From positions 425,325-489,324 of the forward strand of contig NZ_JAASQK010000002.1 in assembly GCF_011762195.1 (NCBI RefSeq): a stretch of DNA of 64,000 nt, read 5' to 3'. Shown piece after piece: positions 8,199 to 19,200 of this stretch. Position numbers and translations under genes: made by a program. The notes beneath the pieces were generated by a model. That model searched no databases. It saw nothing but the letters and a program-made list of their open reading frames with translations, and had not been told where the DNA came from. Source of the stretch: Sphingomonas oligoaromativorans. Its GTDB lineage: Bacteria; Pseudomonadota; Alphaproteobacteria; Sphingomonadales; Sphingomonadaceae. Position 1 is the first letter of the stretch; every line of letters starts with the position of its first letter.

Positions 8199-10375
8199 CA
8201 GAAGGCCTGCCCGATCGAGATATAGAGCGCGATCTTGGACTCTCCCGGCTGCCGGTCGATGGGCGTCGCCACGTCCACGCGCAGCGGCCCGAAATTGGTG
8301 TAATAGCGCCCGCCGATGCCCGCGCCGTAGCGCAGGTGGCTGATGCCGGGCGTCGAGGTCTGTCCCAGCCGGCCGGCGTCGAAGAAGGGCACGATGCCGA
8401 AATTGCCGAAGCGATAGCGTGCCTCGACCGCCAGTTCCGTCGAGGAGAGGCCGCCGGTCGGGTTGTTCTGCGCGTCCTTGGGGCCAAGCTCCTGATAGCC
8501 GAAGCCGCGCACCGATCCGCCGCCGCCGACATAGATGCGCCGCGAGGGCGCGATATCGTCGAGGCTGGCGCCCTGGATCGAACTCATCAGCGCGCGGCCT
8601 GCTAGCACGATCGACTTACCGATCGGGAGATAGCCCGTCGCCTGCCCCGTCATCCGCGCATAGCCCTTGAAGCCCTTGCGGATCGATGCCTCGGGGCTGA
8701 TCCGCGCGAGCAGGCGATAGCCCCTGGTCGGGTTCAGCAGATCGTCGGAGCGATCGTAAAGCACCTGCCCCGGCAGCGCCGCGATCAGATAGTTGCGACG
8801 GGGGCGATCCCCGGTCGGATCGAGCGCCGCGCCCTTTTCGTTGGTGCCGATGATCTGGGCGCCGACCGTCCAGGTCCAGCGCTTCTGCCAGATCGGGGTG
8901 CTCTGCCGCGACCAGTTGACGCCGACATTCAGCGTCTTGGCGTTGTAGGCGTCGTAATTCGAGTGATCGAAGCCACCGGAGATCGCGAAGGTCCGATCGC
9001 GCTGGCCGGCATTCGAGCGCGCGAAGGAGGCGTTGAGCCCCTGCTCCAGCGTGCCGCCGATCAGCCCGATGGTGAGCGCGCCTTCAGGCGCCCAGATGTT
9101 GCGGTGAGTCCAGCTCACCTCACCCTTGATGCCCTCGCCGGTGCCATAGCCGGCCGAGCCCGAGAGCGTCCGCCACGGCCCCTTGCGCTGGGTGACCATC
9201 AGGTCGACAATCTCGCTGCCGTCGGCCGCCTGCGTGTGCGTGTCGACCGGTTCGACCGCGACGGTCGAGAAGATGCCCGTCGCCACCAGCGCCTGCCGCA
9301 GATCGTCCGCCTTGCGGCTGTCGTAGAGATCGCCCCGCTTGAAGCGCGGGAAGACGTTCAGATGCTCGATCGAGAACATCGTCTTCGGATCGACGGGTTT
9401 CTGCGGCTTTCGCGGCTTCCTGCCCTTCTTCCGGGGGCTGAGGCCGCCGGTGCCCTTGGCGATCTTCGTCTGGAGCCCGCCGAAGGTGGAGCGCGGGCCG
9501 GCATCGAGGGGCAAGGTATAATCGCCGGTATGGCTCCGATCGTCGAGCAATATGTCCCGCTGGCCCACCTTGGCGAAGGGATAGCCCTCCTGGGGCAATG
9601 CCAGCGCCACCTGCGCCTCGCCGCCCTCCACCTGCACGGCGCGGATCGGCGCGCCGGTCTGGAGCGGCAGCGCCTTGCGCGCGATCGCGGTCGGCTCCGG
9701 CGGCGCGCCCGTCACGCCGATCCGCCCGAAGCCATAGCGCGGACCCGGCGTCACGCTGATCGTCGCCGCCACCTGCCCCGGCTGATTGGGAACCGGCGTG
9801 ACCGTCGAGGAGGCGACACCGTCATAATAGCCCTCGGAGCGGAGCAGCCGCTCGGCCAGCGCCACATCGTCGCGAGCCCGCGCCTGCACCTGCGCGCTGT
9901 TGGCCGCCTTGTGCTTCCCCGCGTCGAGTTCGGAGATGCTGCGGAACTCATCCTCCAGCCCGAGCCTGGAGAGGCCCTCCACCTTCACCGTATAGCGGAT
10001 GCGCGCCTCTTCGGTCGAGGGCACCTTGGCCTTGCCGAGATCGGGCGTCGGATCGAAGCCGGCGAGCGGAGGCAGCGACTGGTCGAGATCCTTTTCCCCC
10101 TCGGCCGCCTGTGGCGCGACGGAAGGTTCGGTGGGCGCCGCGGCGGCCGGAGGCGCCACGCTTTCGAGCGGCGGCAGCGCGGCGTCGAAGGCGGCATCCC
10201 CGGCCGGATCGACCGCCTGCATGGGCGTGGCATCGGAGGATGACGGCGGCTGTGCCCAGCCCGGCGTCGCCAGAGACAAGGCGAAGACCAGCGCGAACAT
10301 GCGCGACGGGCCATGCGGGGAGGCGCCACGGGCGGAGGCATGGCGCCACGCTCGGTCCGTCCACGCTGATCCCAC
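8198..10375 (-). CDS. tamA: outer-membrane assembly protein TamA (BamA/Omp85 family)
   Basis: An Omp85 protein of about 725 residues: signal peptide (FALVFALSLATPGWAQ), a Pro/Ala-rich acidic linker of about 100 residues, POTRA repeats, then a C-terminal beta-barrel of about 340 residues with the YVGGGGSVRGFGYQELGP loop typical of the family. Its partner tamB overlaps the stop by one base. I choose the GTG at 10375 because GAGGGGG sits 7 bases upstream; the ATG at 10300 starts exactly at the signal peptide but has no ribosome site. The longer form has a basic n-region of about 28 residues. Residues around 9379-9451 encode a Lys/Arg/Pro-rich insertion in the last POTRA region, unusual for the family. 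Confidence 0.9.
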   Translation of the reverse strand: MGSAWTDRAWRHASARGASPHGPSRMFALVFALSLATPGWAQPPSSSDATPMQAVDPAGDAAFDAALPPLESVAPPAAAAPTEPSVAPQAAEGEKDLDQSLPPLAGFDPTPDLGKAKVPSTEEARIRYTVKVEGLSRLGLEDEFRSISELDAGKHKAANSAQVQARARDDVALAERLLRSEGYYDGVASSTVTPVPNQPGQVAATISVTPGPRYGFGRIGVTGAPPEPTAIARKALPLQTGAPIRAVQVEGGEAQVALALPQEGYPFAKVGQRDILLDDRSHTGDYTLPLDAGPRSTFGGLQTKIAKGTGGLSPRKKGRKPRKPQKPVDPKTMFSIEHLNVFPRFKRGDLYDSRKADDLRQALVATGIFSTVAVEPVDTHTQAADGSEIVDLMVTQRKGPWRTLSGSAGYGTGEGIKGEVSWTHRNIWAPEGALTIGLIGGTLEQGLNASFARSNAGQRDRTFAISGGFDHSNYDAYNAKTLNVGVNWSRQSTPIWQKRWTWTVGAQIIGTNEKGAALDPTGDRPRRNYLIAALPGQVLYDRSDDLLNPTRGYRLLARISPEASIRKGFKGYARMTGQATGYLPIGKSIVLAGRALMSSIQGASLDDIAPSRRIYVGGGGSVRGFGYQELGPKDAQNNPTGGLSSTELAVEARYRFGNFGIVPFFDAGRLGQTSTPGISHLRYGAGIGGRYYTNFGPLRVDVATPIDRQPGESKIALYISIGQAF

Positions 10376-10519
10376 TCCCAACCCCCTCAAAACGCCTCGC
10401 AACCCGCGATGCACTCGGCAAACGCCAGATTTTCGCCCCGGTTCCCCGCCCGAATGCACCCTATGCCAGCCGAGGGGAAGCCTGTCCGGCCGCCCGCACG
10501 ACAGATCGCAACCCCGCGC

Positions 10520-10768
10520 TCAACTCGCGGGCTTCGTTTCGACCCCCGCCTTTTCCGGCTCGGCCACGGCACGGCTGCGCTCCGCCTCGTGCCACAGCAG
10601 CACGCCCCCCGCCGCGACCAGCGCCAGCCCGATCGGCCGCCGCCCGCGCTTCAGCATCAGCGAGGCGCCGGTGGTGAGCAGCGCCGTGCTGATCGTCCCC
10701 GCCGGCATCACGCCCACGCGACGCTGCGCGGCTCCGATCAGCATCGACTTGGCAAGCGTGCGCAGCAT
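10520..10768 (-). CDS. small membrane-associated protein, unknown
   Basis: An 82-residue protein with two moderately hydrophobic helices, about residues 20-38 (MPAGTISTALLTTGASLML) and 46-60 (IGLALVAAGGVLLW), separated by a basic KRGRRP turn, then a hydrophilic C-terminal tail. This suggests a small hairpin inner-membrane protein with the charged loop in the cytoplasm. GGGAG lies about 7 bases upstream of the ATG, which supports the start. It lies between tamA and a divergent Crp/Fnr regulator gene. I recognise no family. Confidence 0.65.
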   Translation of the reverse strand: MLRTLAKSMLIGAAQRRVGVMPAGTISTALLTTGASLMLKRGRRPIGLALVAAGGVLLWHEAERSRAVAEPEKAGVETKPAS

Positions 10769-10850
10769 CTTTCATCTCCCATCGGGCGTTCCGAATGCGG
10801 CTTGCGTCCACCCGACAGCGAGGCGCAATAGGAATCGATCAGAAAGCCAT

Positions 10851-11606
10851 ATGCCCATGCATACCGCCGTCCTTCATTATCTCACCCCCTTCATCGACAA
10901 GATCGAAACCCGCGATCGCCTGACCGAGGACGAGAAGGACGCGCTCTACGCCCTTCCGCAGAAGCTGGTGCGCACCGCCGCGCGCAGCCGGATCGTGGAG
11001 GAGGGCGAGCGGCCGACGCATAGCTGCATGGTGCTGGAGGGCATCGTCTACCGCTCCAAGCTGACGGCGAGTGGGCAACGGCAGATCATGTCCTTCCATG
11101 TACCGGGCGACATGGTCGACCTGCACACCATCCTCTTCAAGGTAGCGGATCACACGATCGAGACGGTGCGCAGCGCCGCCGTGGTGCTGGTGCCGCACAG
11201 CGCGATCCTGAGGACCGCCGAGGAATATCCCGCCCTCGCCCGCGCCTTCTGGTACGACACGCTGCTCGACACCTCGATCCAGCGCGAGGCGCTGCTCAAT
11301 GTCGGCCGGCGCGACGCACGCACTCGCACGGCGCACCTGCTCTGCGAACTGGCGGTGCGGCTGAGGCGGGTCGGCCTCGTCAACGGCGGCAGCTTCGATC
11401 TGCCGCTGACCCAGATCGACCTCGCGGACGCGCTGGGGGTGACATCGATTCACATGAACCGCGTCCTCGCCCGCTTCCGCAAGGAGGGGCTGATCGTGGT
11501 CAGCGGCCGGTCGGTCACCATCCCGGACTGGAAGGCGCTGGTTGCGATCGGCGAGTTCGACGCCACCTATCTCCATCTCGAAGGGCCGAGCGATCTCCAT
11601 TTGTGA
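10851..11606 (+). CDS. Crp/Fnr family transcriptional regulator
   Basis: A 251-residue regulator. The N-terminal cyclic-nucleotide-binding-like beta-roll spans about residues 30-145 (GDMVDLHTILF region). The helix-turn-helix at about 184-218 reads LTQIDLADALGVTSIHMNRV followed by LARFRKEGLI, the Crp-type winged helix. The Fnr-type cysteine cluster for an iron-sulfur centre is absent, and the usual Arg of a cAMP-binding cassette is not evident, so the ligand is uncertain. Similar proteins are numerous in sphingomonads and often unlinked to their targets. A second ATG at 10857 is possible; neither has a strong ribosome site. It is divergent from the small membrane protein gene. Confidence 0.85.
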   Translation: MPMHTAVLHYLTPFIDKIETRDRLTEDEKDALYALPQKLVRTAARSRIVEEGERPTHSCMVLEGIVYRSKLTASGQRQIMSFHVPGDMVDLHTILFKVADHTIETVRSAAVVLVPHSAILRTAEEYPALARAFWYDTLLDTSIQREALLNVGRRDARTRTAHLLCELAVRLRRVGLVNGGSFDLPLTQIDLADALGVTSIHMNRVLARFRKEGLIVVSGRSVTIPDWKALVAIGEFDATYLHLEGPSDLHL

Positions 11607-11670
11607 GGCACGCCCGCCGGCCTGATCGGACGGGGATGACGTTGGGCTCGAGCCGAACCATATTCCGGCG

Positions 11671-12426
11671 ATGGCCGCGTCCCGTATCCGCGTGATCGAT
11701 CTGGAGACGACCGGCCCTCGCCCGCCGGCCCACGGCGTCTGCGAGATCGGCTGGCAGGATGTCGTGCAGGGCGCGGACGGGCGCTGGATCGTCAACGAAG
11801 AGCGCGGCCAGCGGCTGGTCCATCCCGGCCGCCCGATCCCGCCCGTCACCATGGCGATCCACCACATCATCGACGCCGACGTGGCGGACGCGCCGCTCTG
11901 GCCCCAGGTCGCGCCTTCGATCCTGCGGCCGGAGGGCGGCCTGCTCGCGCTGGCCGCGCATCATGCCGCCTTCGAGCAGCGCTTCTGCACGCCCGCGCTG
12001 ACCGGCGGCGCACCATGGATATGCACCTGGAAATGCGCGCTCAGGCTGTGGCCGGGTTCGCCCAGCTTCTCCAACCAGGTGCTGCGCTACTGGCGGATGC
12101 CGGCGGGGCTGGACCGCGCCCTCGGCCTGCCCGCCCACCGCGCCATGCCCGACGCCTATGTGACCGCGCACCATCTGCGGGACATGCTCAATCAGGCGTC
12201 CGTCGCCCAGTTGCTGGCGTGGAGCGCCGAGCCCGGCCTGCTGCCGCGCGTGCCGGCCGGCGCGCATCGCGGGCGGCACTGGCCGGAGCTGGACCTCGAC
12301 GCGCTCCACCGCCTCGCCGCCGATCGCGACGAGGATGTCTGCTTCACCGCGCGGACCGAACTCAGGCGGCGCGGCGAGAGCGGCTCCGTCGAGCCGCCCC
12401 CGCCGCCGCAGGGTTCGCTTTTCTAG
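11671..12426 (+). CDS. DnaQ-like 3'-5' exonuclease (DEDDh type)
   Basis: A 251-residue exonuclease-fold protein. ExoI motif: VIDLETTG with Asp10 and Glu12. ExoIII motif: HRAMPD with His156 and Asp161, spaced as in DEDDh enzymes. The ExoII motif reads AAHHAAFEQRF, in which the position of the second catalytic Asp is Glu102, a conservative but notable change. The C-terminal third (about 190-251) is a small extra region with conserved ARTELRRR and a proline tail. Family members proofread or trim DNA or RNA; whether this one is free-standing proofreading, repair or RNA-trimming cannot be said. It converges on maeB with one base between the stops. Confidence 0.8.
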   Translation: MAASRIRVIDLETTGPRPPAHGVCEIGWQDVVQGADGRWIVNEERGQRLVHPGRPIPPVTMAIHHIIDADVADAPLWPQVAPSILRPEGGLLALAAHHAAFEQRFCTPALTGGAPWICTWKCALRLWPGSPSFSNQVLRYWRMPAGLDRALGLPAHRAMPDAYVTAHHLRDMLNQASVAQLLAWSAEPGLLPRVPAGAHRGRHWPELDLDALHRLAADRDEDVCFTARTELRRRGESGSVEPPPPPQGSLF

Positions 12427-12427
12427 C

Positions 12428-14704
12428 TCAGTCCCCGCCGGGCGCCGCGTTGCCCGAAGCGGCGAGCGCCGTCATGTTGACGATGCCCCGCGCGGTGGCG
12501 CTGGCGGTCAGCACATGGATCGGCTTCGACATGCCGAGCAGCATCGGCCCCACCTGAAGCGCGTTGGTGGCCGCCGACAGCAGCGTGAAGGCGATGTTCG
12601 CAGCGTCGAGATTGGGCATGACCAGCAGGTTCGCGCCGTTGGTGAACGCGCTCGACGTCACCATCAGATCGCGCAGCGCCGGGATCAGCGCGGCATCGGC
12701 GTGCATCTCGCCGTCGATCTCCAGCTCCGGCGCATCCTCGCGGACCAGCGCCAGCGCCTCGCGCATCTTGCGCGCGCTCGGCGAGTTGGAGGCACCGAAA
12801 TTGCTGTGGCTGAGCAGCGCCGCGCGCGGCGTGATGCCGAAGCGACGGATCGCGTCGGCGGCGAGCACGGTCATCTCCGCCACCTCCTCGGCGGTCGGGT
12901 CGACGTTCATGTGCGTGTCGCAGAAGAACAAGGTCCGCTCGCCCAGGATCAGCGCCGAGAGCGCATAGACGCGCTGGAGCCCCGGCAGGCGCGGGATGAT
13001 CGGCAGCACGTCGGCGGTCTGCTGCCACCAGTCGGCGGCCCCGCCACAGAGCGCCGCGCCCACCATGCCCTTCTGGAGCAGCATGGCGGCGGTCAGCGCC
13101 GGGCGGCCCCGCATCCGGTAGCGCGCCGCGCCGGGGGTGACGCCCCGCCGGTCGACGATCTTCTGATAGCCCTCGGTCAGCGGGACCAACACGTCCTCGT
13201 CGGCGAAGGGATCGACGATCTCGACATCCTGCCCCACCGCCATGCGCAGGCCGAGGCCGACGATCTTGGACTTGATGACGTCCCGCCGGCCGATCAGCAC
13301 CGGGCGGGCGAGTTGCTCGTCGACCACCACCTGCGCGGCGCGGAGCACGCGCTCGTCCTCGCCCTCGGCATAGGCGACGCGGGTCTGGGCGGCGCGGGCC
13401 TTCTCGAACACCGGGTGCATGAGTTGGCCCGAGCGATAGGCGAAGCGCTGGAGCTGCTGCTCGTACGCGACGAAATCCTCGATCGGATGACGCGCCACGC
13501 CCGTCCGCATCGCGGCCTTGGCCACCGCCGGCGCGATCAGCAGCGCGAGGCGCGGATCGAAGGGCTTGGGGATGATATAGTCCTGCCCGAACAGCAAAGC
13601 CGCGCCGCCATAGGCACGGGCCACCACCTCGTCCGGCTCGATCCGCGCCAGCTCGGCGATCGCCTCGACGCAGGCCAGCTCCATCTCCGCGTTGATCGTC
13701 GTCGCGCCGCAATCGAGCGCGCCCCGGAAGATGTACGGGAAGCAGAGCACATTGTTGACCTGGTTCGGATAGTCCGACCGGCCGGTCGCCATGATCGCAT
13801 CGGGACGCACCTGCTGCACGATCTCGGGCCGCACCTCGGGCTCGGGATTGGCGAGCGCGAGGATCAGCGGCTTCTCGGCGAGCAGCGGCAGCCACTCCTC
13901 CTTGAGCACGCGCGGCGCGGAGAGGCCGAGGAACACGTCCGCCCCCGCGATCACGTCGCCGAGCGTGCGCGCGTTGGTCTCGCGCGCGAAGGGCTCCAGC
14001 TCCGGGGTCAGGCCCTCGCGGCCCTTGTAGACGACGCCCTTGATGTCGGTGAGCGTCACATTGTCCTGCGGCAGGCCCATCGCGATCAACAGGCGCACGC
14101 ACGCCATCGCGGCGGCGCCCGCCCCCGACGTCACCACCTTCACCTCGGAGAGGTGCTTGCCCTGAAGCAGCAGGCCGTTGCGCACCGCCGCCGCGCAGAC
14201 GATCGCGGTGCCGTGCTGGTCGTCGTGGAAGACCGGGATGTTCATCCGCTCGCGCAGCTTCGCCTCGATCTCGAAGCATTCCGGCGCCTTGATGTCCTCG
14301 AGGTTGATCGCGCCGAAGGTCGGCTCCAGCGCGGCGACCACCTCGACGAACTTGTCCGGGTCGGTCGCGTCCACCTCGATGTCGAACACGTCGATGCCGG
14401 CGAATTTCTTGAACAGGACGGCCTTGCCCTCCATCACCGGCTTGGAGGCCAGCGCGCCGATATTGCCGAGGCCCAGCACCGCCGTGCCGTTGGAGATCAC
14501 CGCCACCAGATTGGCGCGCGCGGTATAGTCGCGCGCCAGATCGGGATTCGCCGCGATATCGAGACAGGGCGCCGCCACGCCGGGCGAATAGGCGAGCGCG
14601 AGGTCGCGCTGCGTCTCCATCCGCTTGGTGGGTTCGATGGAGAGCTTACCGGGGCGCGGCTCGCGGTGATAGTTGAGCGCGGCCTGCCGAAGCGCGTCGT
14701 CCAT
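12428..14704 (-). CDS. maeB: NADP-dependent malic enzyme with phosphotransacetylase-like tail
   Basis: A 758-residue MaeB-type malic enzyme that converts malate to pyruvate and CO2 with NADP. Residues about 18-430 hold the malic domain and the NAD(P)-binding domain: [18 protein letters not shown], then [11 protein letters not shown], the metal-binding segment, and the Rossmann motif [10 protein letters not shown]. Residues about 430-758 match phosphate acetyltransferase in fold but act as a regulatory (acetyl-CoA sensing) domain in studied enzymes. Full length for the family. GAGGAGACGAC precedes the ATG. It supplies pyruvate and NADPH from the TCA cycle and stands alone here. Confidence 0.95.
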   Translation of the reverse strand: MDDALRQAALNYHREPRPGKLSIEPTKRMETQRDLALAYSPGVAAPCLDIAANPDLARDYTARANLVAVISNGTAVLGLGNIGALASKPVMEGKAVLFKKFAGIDVFDIEVDATDPDKFVEVVAALEPTFGAINLEDIKAPECFEIEAKLRERMNIPVFHDDQHGTAIVCAAAVRNGLLLQGKHLSEVKVVTSGAGAAAMACVRLLIAMGLPQDNVTLTDIKGVVYKGREGLTPELEPFARETNARTLGDVIAGADVFLGLSAPRVLKEEWLPLLAEKPLILALANPEPEVRPEIVQQVRPDAIMATGRSDYPNQVNNVLCFPYIFRGALDCGATTINAEMELACVEAIAELARIEPDEVVARAYGGAALLFGQDYIIPKPFDPRLALLIAPAVAKAAMRTGVARHPIEDFVAYEQQLQRFAYRSGQLMHPVFEKARAAQTRVAYAEGEDERVLRAAQVVVDEQLARPVLIGRRDVIKSKIVGLGLRMAVGQDVEIVDPFADEDVLVPLTEGYQKIVDRRGVTPGAARYRMRGRPALTAAMLLQKGMVGAALCGGAADWWQQTADVLPIIPRLPGLQRVYALSALILGERTLFFCDTHMNVDPTAEEVAEMTVLAADAIRRFGITPRAALLSHSNFGASNSPSARKMREALALVREDAPELEIDGEMHADAALIPALRDLMVTSSAFTNGANLLVMPNLDAANIAFTLLSAATNALQVGPMLLGMSKPIHVLTASATARGIVNMTALAASGNAAPGGD

Positions 14705-14797
14705 GTCGTCTCCTCGTTCGAGTCCATCCAGCCCATAGCGGTGACACGCCGGGGGGTGAACCCGCTTGTCGCACCTCGCGAGAAGGCCGGAGAACCG

Positions 14798-16279
14798 TCA
14801 GGGCTGCTGGGACTTGCGGATCTCGGCGGCCCGCGCGGCTTCCGCGCCGTTGGTGATGTCCGCCTGGCTCCAGCCGCCGCCCAGCGCCTGGATGAGCGCC
14901 ACCGCCGCGTTCTGCCGGTCGAGCTGGCCCTGGATCAGCGCGCGCCGGGCGGAAAGGGCGGTCGCCTGCGCGCTCACCACGTCGGTGTAGACGATGATGC
15001 CGGCGCGATACTGATCGCGGATCGAGGCCTCGCTCTTGTCCGCCGCCACCGATGCCTGCCGCAACAGCACCTCCTGCCGCGCCAGCACCTGCTCGGCGAC
15101 GAGATTGTCCTGCACGTCCTGGAAGGCGGTGAGCGCCACCTGCCGGTAATTGGCGACCGCGCCCTCATAGGCCGCGCGCGCCTGCTGCACCTTCGCGCTA
15201 CGGGCGCCGAAATCGAGGATCGTCTCGCTCACCTGCGCGCCCAGCGACCAGAGCAGCGCCGAAGACGCGAACAGCCCGGACAGCGAGCCATTGTTGAAGC
15301 CGCCATTGCCCGAGAGGCCGATGGTGGGGAAGAAGGCCGCCTTCTCCACGCCGATCTCGGCATTGGCGGCGGCGACCTGCCGTTCCGCCGAGGCGACGTC
15401 GGGGCGACGCTCGAGCAGCGTCGAGGGCAGCACCGCCGGCACGTCCGGCGTCACCGGGGTCCACGCGCCCGCCAGCGTGGGCAGCGTGAAGCTCGCCGGG
15501 TTCTCGCCGACCAGCACGGCGATGGCGTCCTCGAACTGGGTGCGTGTACGCTTCTCGCCTTCGAGATCGGACTGGGCGGAGGCGAGCTGGGACTGGCCCT
15601 GAAACACATCGGTATGCGGCGCGATGCCGGCATTATAGCGGTTGGTCGCGATCTGGAGCGAGCGCTGATAGGCCTCGACCGTCGCGGTCAGGCTCGCGAT
15701 CTGGGCGTCGGCGGCGCGCAGGCTGAGATAGTCGGTGGCCAGCTCGCCGTGCAGCGCCAGCCGCGCCGAGGCGAGGTCCGCCAGCCGGGCCTGCTCGGTC
15801 GCGTGCGCGTTGGAGACGGTGTTGCCGATCTTGCCGAACAGGTCCGGCTGCCAGCTCCCGCCGAGCGACACGGTGTAATTGTTCGACACGCGCGCGCCCG
15901 AAGAGCTGACCCCGCCCGTCACGATGCTGCGCGATCCACCGGAGACGGTGTGCGTCACGCCGCCATTGGCGGTGACGGTCGGGAACAGGCTGGCCCGCGC
16001 CTCGCGGGTGGCGGCGCGCGCCTGGCGGTAGGTCGCGGCGGCCTGCGCGACGGTCTGATTGTGCGCGTCGGCCTTCGCGATGAGGTCGGTCAGCGTCGCG
16101 TCGTCGAAGCCGGTCCACCAGTCGCCGCGCAGGGCTCCATCGGACGGATTGGCGGGCTGCCAGCCCTCGACCGGCTTCCAGTCGGCCGGGAGCTTCATGA
16201 CAGGCCGCGCATAATGCGGCGCGAAGGAGCAGCCGGCGAGGGCTGCGATCAGGACGGCGGAGAAGGCTTTACGGATCAT
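14798..16279 (-). CDS. RND efflux outer-membrane lipoprotein (NodT/OprM-like)
   Basis: A 493-residue TolC-fold outer-membrane channel subunit. The N terminus is a lipoprotein signal peptide with lipobox LAGC (Cys17), followed by CSFAPHYARP, the usual beginning of NodT-family proteins. Two OEP repeats follow (about 60-270 and 285-480) with Ala/Gln-rich coiled-coil helices. Its ATG overlaps the stop of the preceding permease gene (ATGA), making it the last gene of the four-gene MdtABC-type operon. It should provide the exit duct for the pump. Confidence 0.92.
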   Translation of the reverse strand: MIRKAFSAVLIAALAGCSFAPHYARPVMKLPADWKPVEGWQPANPSDGALRGDWWTGFDDATLTDLIAKADAHNQTVAQAAATYRQARAATREARASLFPTVTANGGVTHTVSGGSRSIVTGGVSSSGARVSNNYTVSLGGSWQPDLFGKIGNTVSNAHATEQARLADLASARLALHGELATDYLSLRAADAQIASLTATVEAYQRSLQIATNRYNAGIAPHTDVFQGQSQLASAQSDLEGEKRTRTQFEDAIAVLVGENPASFTLPTLAGAWTPVTPDVPAVLPSTLLERRPDVASAERQVAAANAEIGVEKAAFFPTIGLSGNGGFNNGSLSGLFASSALLWSLGAQVSETILDFGARSAKVQQARAAYEGAVANYRQVALTAFQDVQDNLVAEQVLARQEVLLRQASVAADKSEASIRDQYRAGIIVYTDVVSAQATALSARRALIQGQLDRQNAAVALIQALGGGWSQADITNGAEAARAAEIRKSQQP

Positions 16280-19200
16280 GCGGGCAGCTCTCGCAGACGT
16301 CGCCGCCGGTCACGCCGCTCCCGGCGGCGCTCGGCAAGGCGATCGAGGCAGACATAGACGACGGGCGTCGTGATAAGGGTGAGGATCTGGCTCGCGACCA
16401 GACCGCCGACGATGGCGACGCCGAGCGGACGGCGCAGCTCCGCCCCCTCGCCGAAGCCGATGGCAAGCGGCAATGCGCCGAGCGCCGCCGCCAGCGTCGT
16501 CATCAGGATCGGGCGGAAGCGCAGCAGCGACGCCTCGCGCGCCGCCTGCTCGGCGGTGAGGCCCCGCGAGCGCTGCGCCTCCAGCGCGAAATCGATGATG
16601 AGGATCGCGTTCTTCTTCACGATGCCGAGCAGCAGGAACACGCCGATCAGCGCGATGATCGAGAAGTCCATGCCGAACATCATCAGCGCCAGCACCGCGC
16701 CCACGCCCGCCGCCGGCAGCGTCGACAGCACGGTGATCGGGTGGACGAGATTCTCGTAGAGCATCCCCAGCACGATATAGATCGTCACCAGCGCCGCCAG
16801 GATCAGCAGCGGCTGCGATCCCTGCTGCTGCTTGTAGGTGAGCGCGGCCCCCGCGAAGGTGCCGTGGACATTGTTGGGCAGCGCGATCCGGGCCGAAGCG
16901 GCGTCGATCGCGGCCTCCGCATCGGACAGCGCCTTGCCGGGCGCAAGATCGAAGGAGATGGTCGCCGCCACCTCGGTGCCTTGATGGTTGACGCTCGCGG
17001 CGGTCGGCGCCTGCCCGAAGGTCGCGATGGCGGGCAGCGGCACCATGTTGCGGAAGCTCGAACTCAGCGCGGACCCCGTCGAGGGATCGCGCAGCGCCGG
17101 GTTGGTGGGCACCGACGCCGTCGCCGTCTGGCCGGACTGGGTCGAGGTGGCGCTCGCCCCCACCGCCGTCCCCTGCGCGGAGAGGCCCGCCGACAGGCTG
17201 TTGCCGATGCCGCCCGCGCTGCCCGTCGTGGAGTTGACGCCCGTGCTGGGCGCCGCCGCCGCGCCGGCCGGAATGCGCACGTCGGGCAGGTTCTGCGGGC
17301 CGGTGGTGGCGCGCTGATCCCAGCCGAGGATCACGCTATACTGGTTGATATCCTCATAGATAGTCGCGACGTTGCGCTGGCCGAAGGCGTCGTAGAGCGC
17401 GTTGTCCACGTCCCGGGGCGAGATGCCGACGCGCGACGCCGCGTCTTTGTCGATGGTGACGAGGCTCTCGACGCCATTCTCGGCCAGATCGCTGTCGACA
17501 TTCTGGAGGACGGGGCTGTCCTGCATCGCGATGGTCAGCTTTTCCGCCCATTTGCGAAGGTCGGCGCTGCTGTCGGCCATCAGCGTATACTGATAGGTCG
17601 CATTGCCCTGTCGCCCGCCGATGCGCAGATCCTGCACGGGCGAGAGGAACAGCCGGATGCCCTGCACCGGCTGGAGATGGCGCTGGAGCCGCTGGATCAC
17701 GTCGGTGCTGGCGAGGCCGTGGCGCTGGCTCTGCGGCTTGAGCGCGATCATGATGAAGGCGCCGCCCGCGCGGCTGCCGCCGGTGAAGCCGACGACGCTC
17801 TGCACGGCATGGTCGCTCTTGATGATGCCGACGACCTGCTGGAGCTTGGTCTGCATCGACTGGAAGGACACGCTTTCGTCGGCCCGCACGCCGGCGAAGA
17901 TCAGCGGGCTCTCCTGCTGCGGGAAGAAGCCCTTGGGCGCCACGGCATAGAGGTAGAAGGTGAGCCCGATCACCGCGAAGAGCAGCAGCAGCACCAGCGG
18001 CTTCATCGCCAGCGCCCAGTCGAGCGCGGCGGCGTAGCCCCGCTCGATCCGCTGATAGCCGCGCTCCAGCACGCGCCCGATGCGCCCTTCGCGCCGCCCC
18101 TCGCCCGGCTCGCCCGAGCGCAGGAACCAGGCGCACAGCATCGGCGTCATCGTGAGCGACAGCAGCAGCGAGATCATCACCGCCACCGACAGCGTCACCG
18201 CGAACTCGCGGAACAGGCGGCCGACGATGCCGCCCATGAACAAGAGCGGGATGAACACCGCCACCAGGCTCACCGACATCGACAGCACGGTGAACCCCAC
18301 CTCGGACGCACCCTTCAGCGCGGCATCGAAGCGGTTCATCCCCTGCTCCAGATGGCGGGTGGTGTTCTCCAGCACGACGATCGCGTCATCCACCACGAAG
18401 CCCGTCGCCACCGTGATCGCCATCAGCGACAGGTTGTTGAGGCTGAACCCCAGCAGATACATCACGCCGAACGTGCCGAGCAGCGACACGACCGTCGCCA
18501 CCGCCGGGATCATCGTCGAGCGCAGATCGCGCAGGAAGGCGAACACCACGATCACCACGAGGATCAGCGCGATCAGCACGGTGATCTCGATCTCGCGGAT
18601 CGAGGCGCGGATCGAGCTGGTGCGATCGACCGCGACCGCCACCTTGATGTCGGCGGGGAGCTGCGCCTCCAGTGCGGGCAACTCGGCACGGATGGCGTCG
18701 ACCATCTGGATCAGGTTCGCGCCCGGCTGCTGCGTGATGTTGACGATGATCGCGCGCTGGCCGTTGTAGAGGCCCATGGTGCGCGTGTCGGCGACGCTGT
18801 CGGTGACGTCGGCGATGTCGCCGAGCCGCACCGCCGCGTCGCCGCGCCACGCCACGACGAGCGGGCGATAGTCCACCGCCTTGCGCCCCGCCGCGTTGGT
18901 GTAGATCTGCCAGCTCCGCCCGTCGGCGCCCTGCAACACGCCCTTGGGACGGTTGGCGTTGGCGGCCTCGATCGCGGCGCGGACATCCTCCATCGCGATG
19001 CCGTACTGGCTCAGCCGATAGGGGTTCACCGAGACGCGCACCGCCGGCAGCGAGCCGCCGCCCACCTCGACATCGCCGACGCCGGCGATCTGGAGCATGT
19101 GCTGCTGCACGATGTTGGACACGGAATCGTAGATCGAACCCGGCGTGCGCGTGTCGGAGGTGAGCGCCAGCGTGACGACCGGCTGGTTGGCCGGGTTCAC

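Noticed and set aside
12335..16357. Long open frame on the plus strand over maeB and the efflux lipoprotein gene
   Set aside because: It is antisense to well-supported genes, has Arg/His-rich composition with no family motifs, and such frames are frequent in GC-rich DNA.
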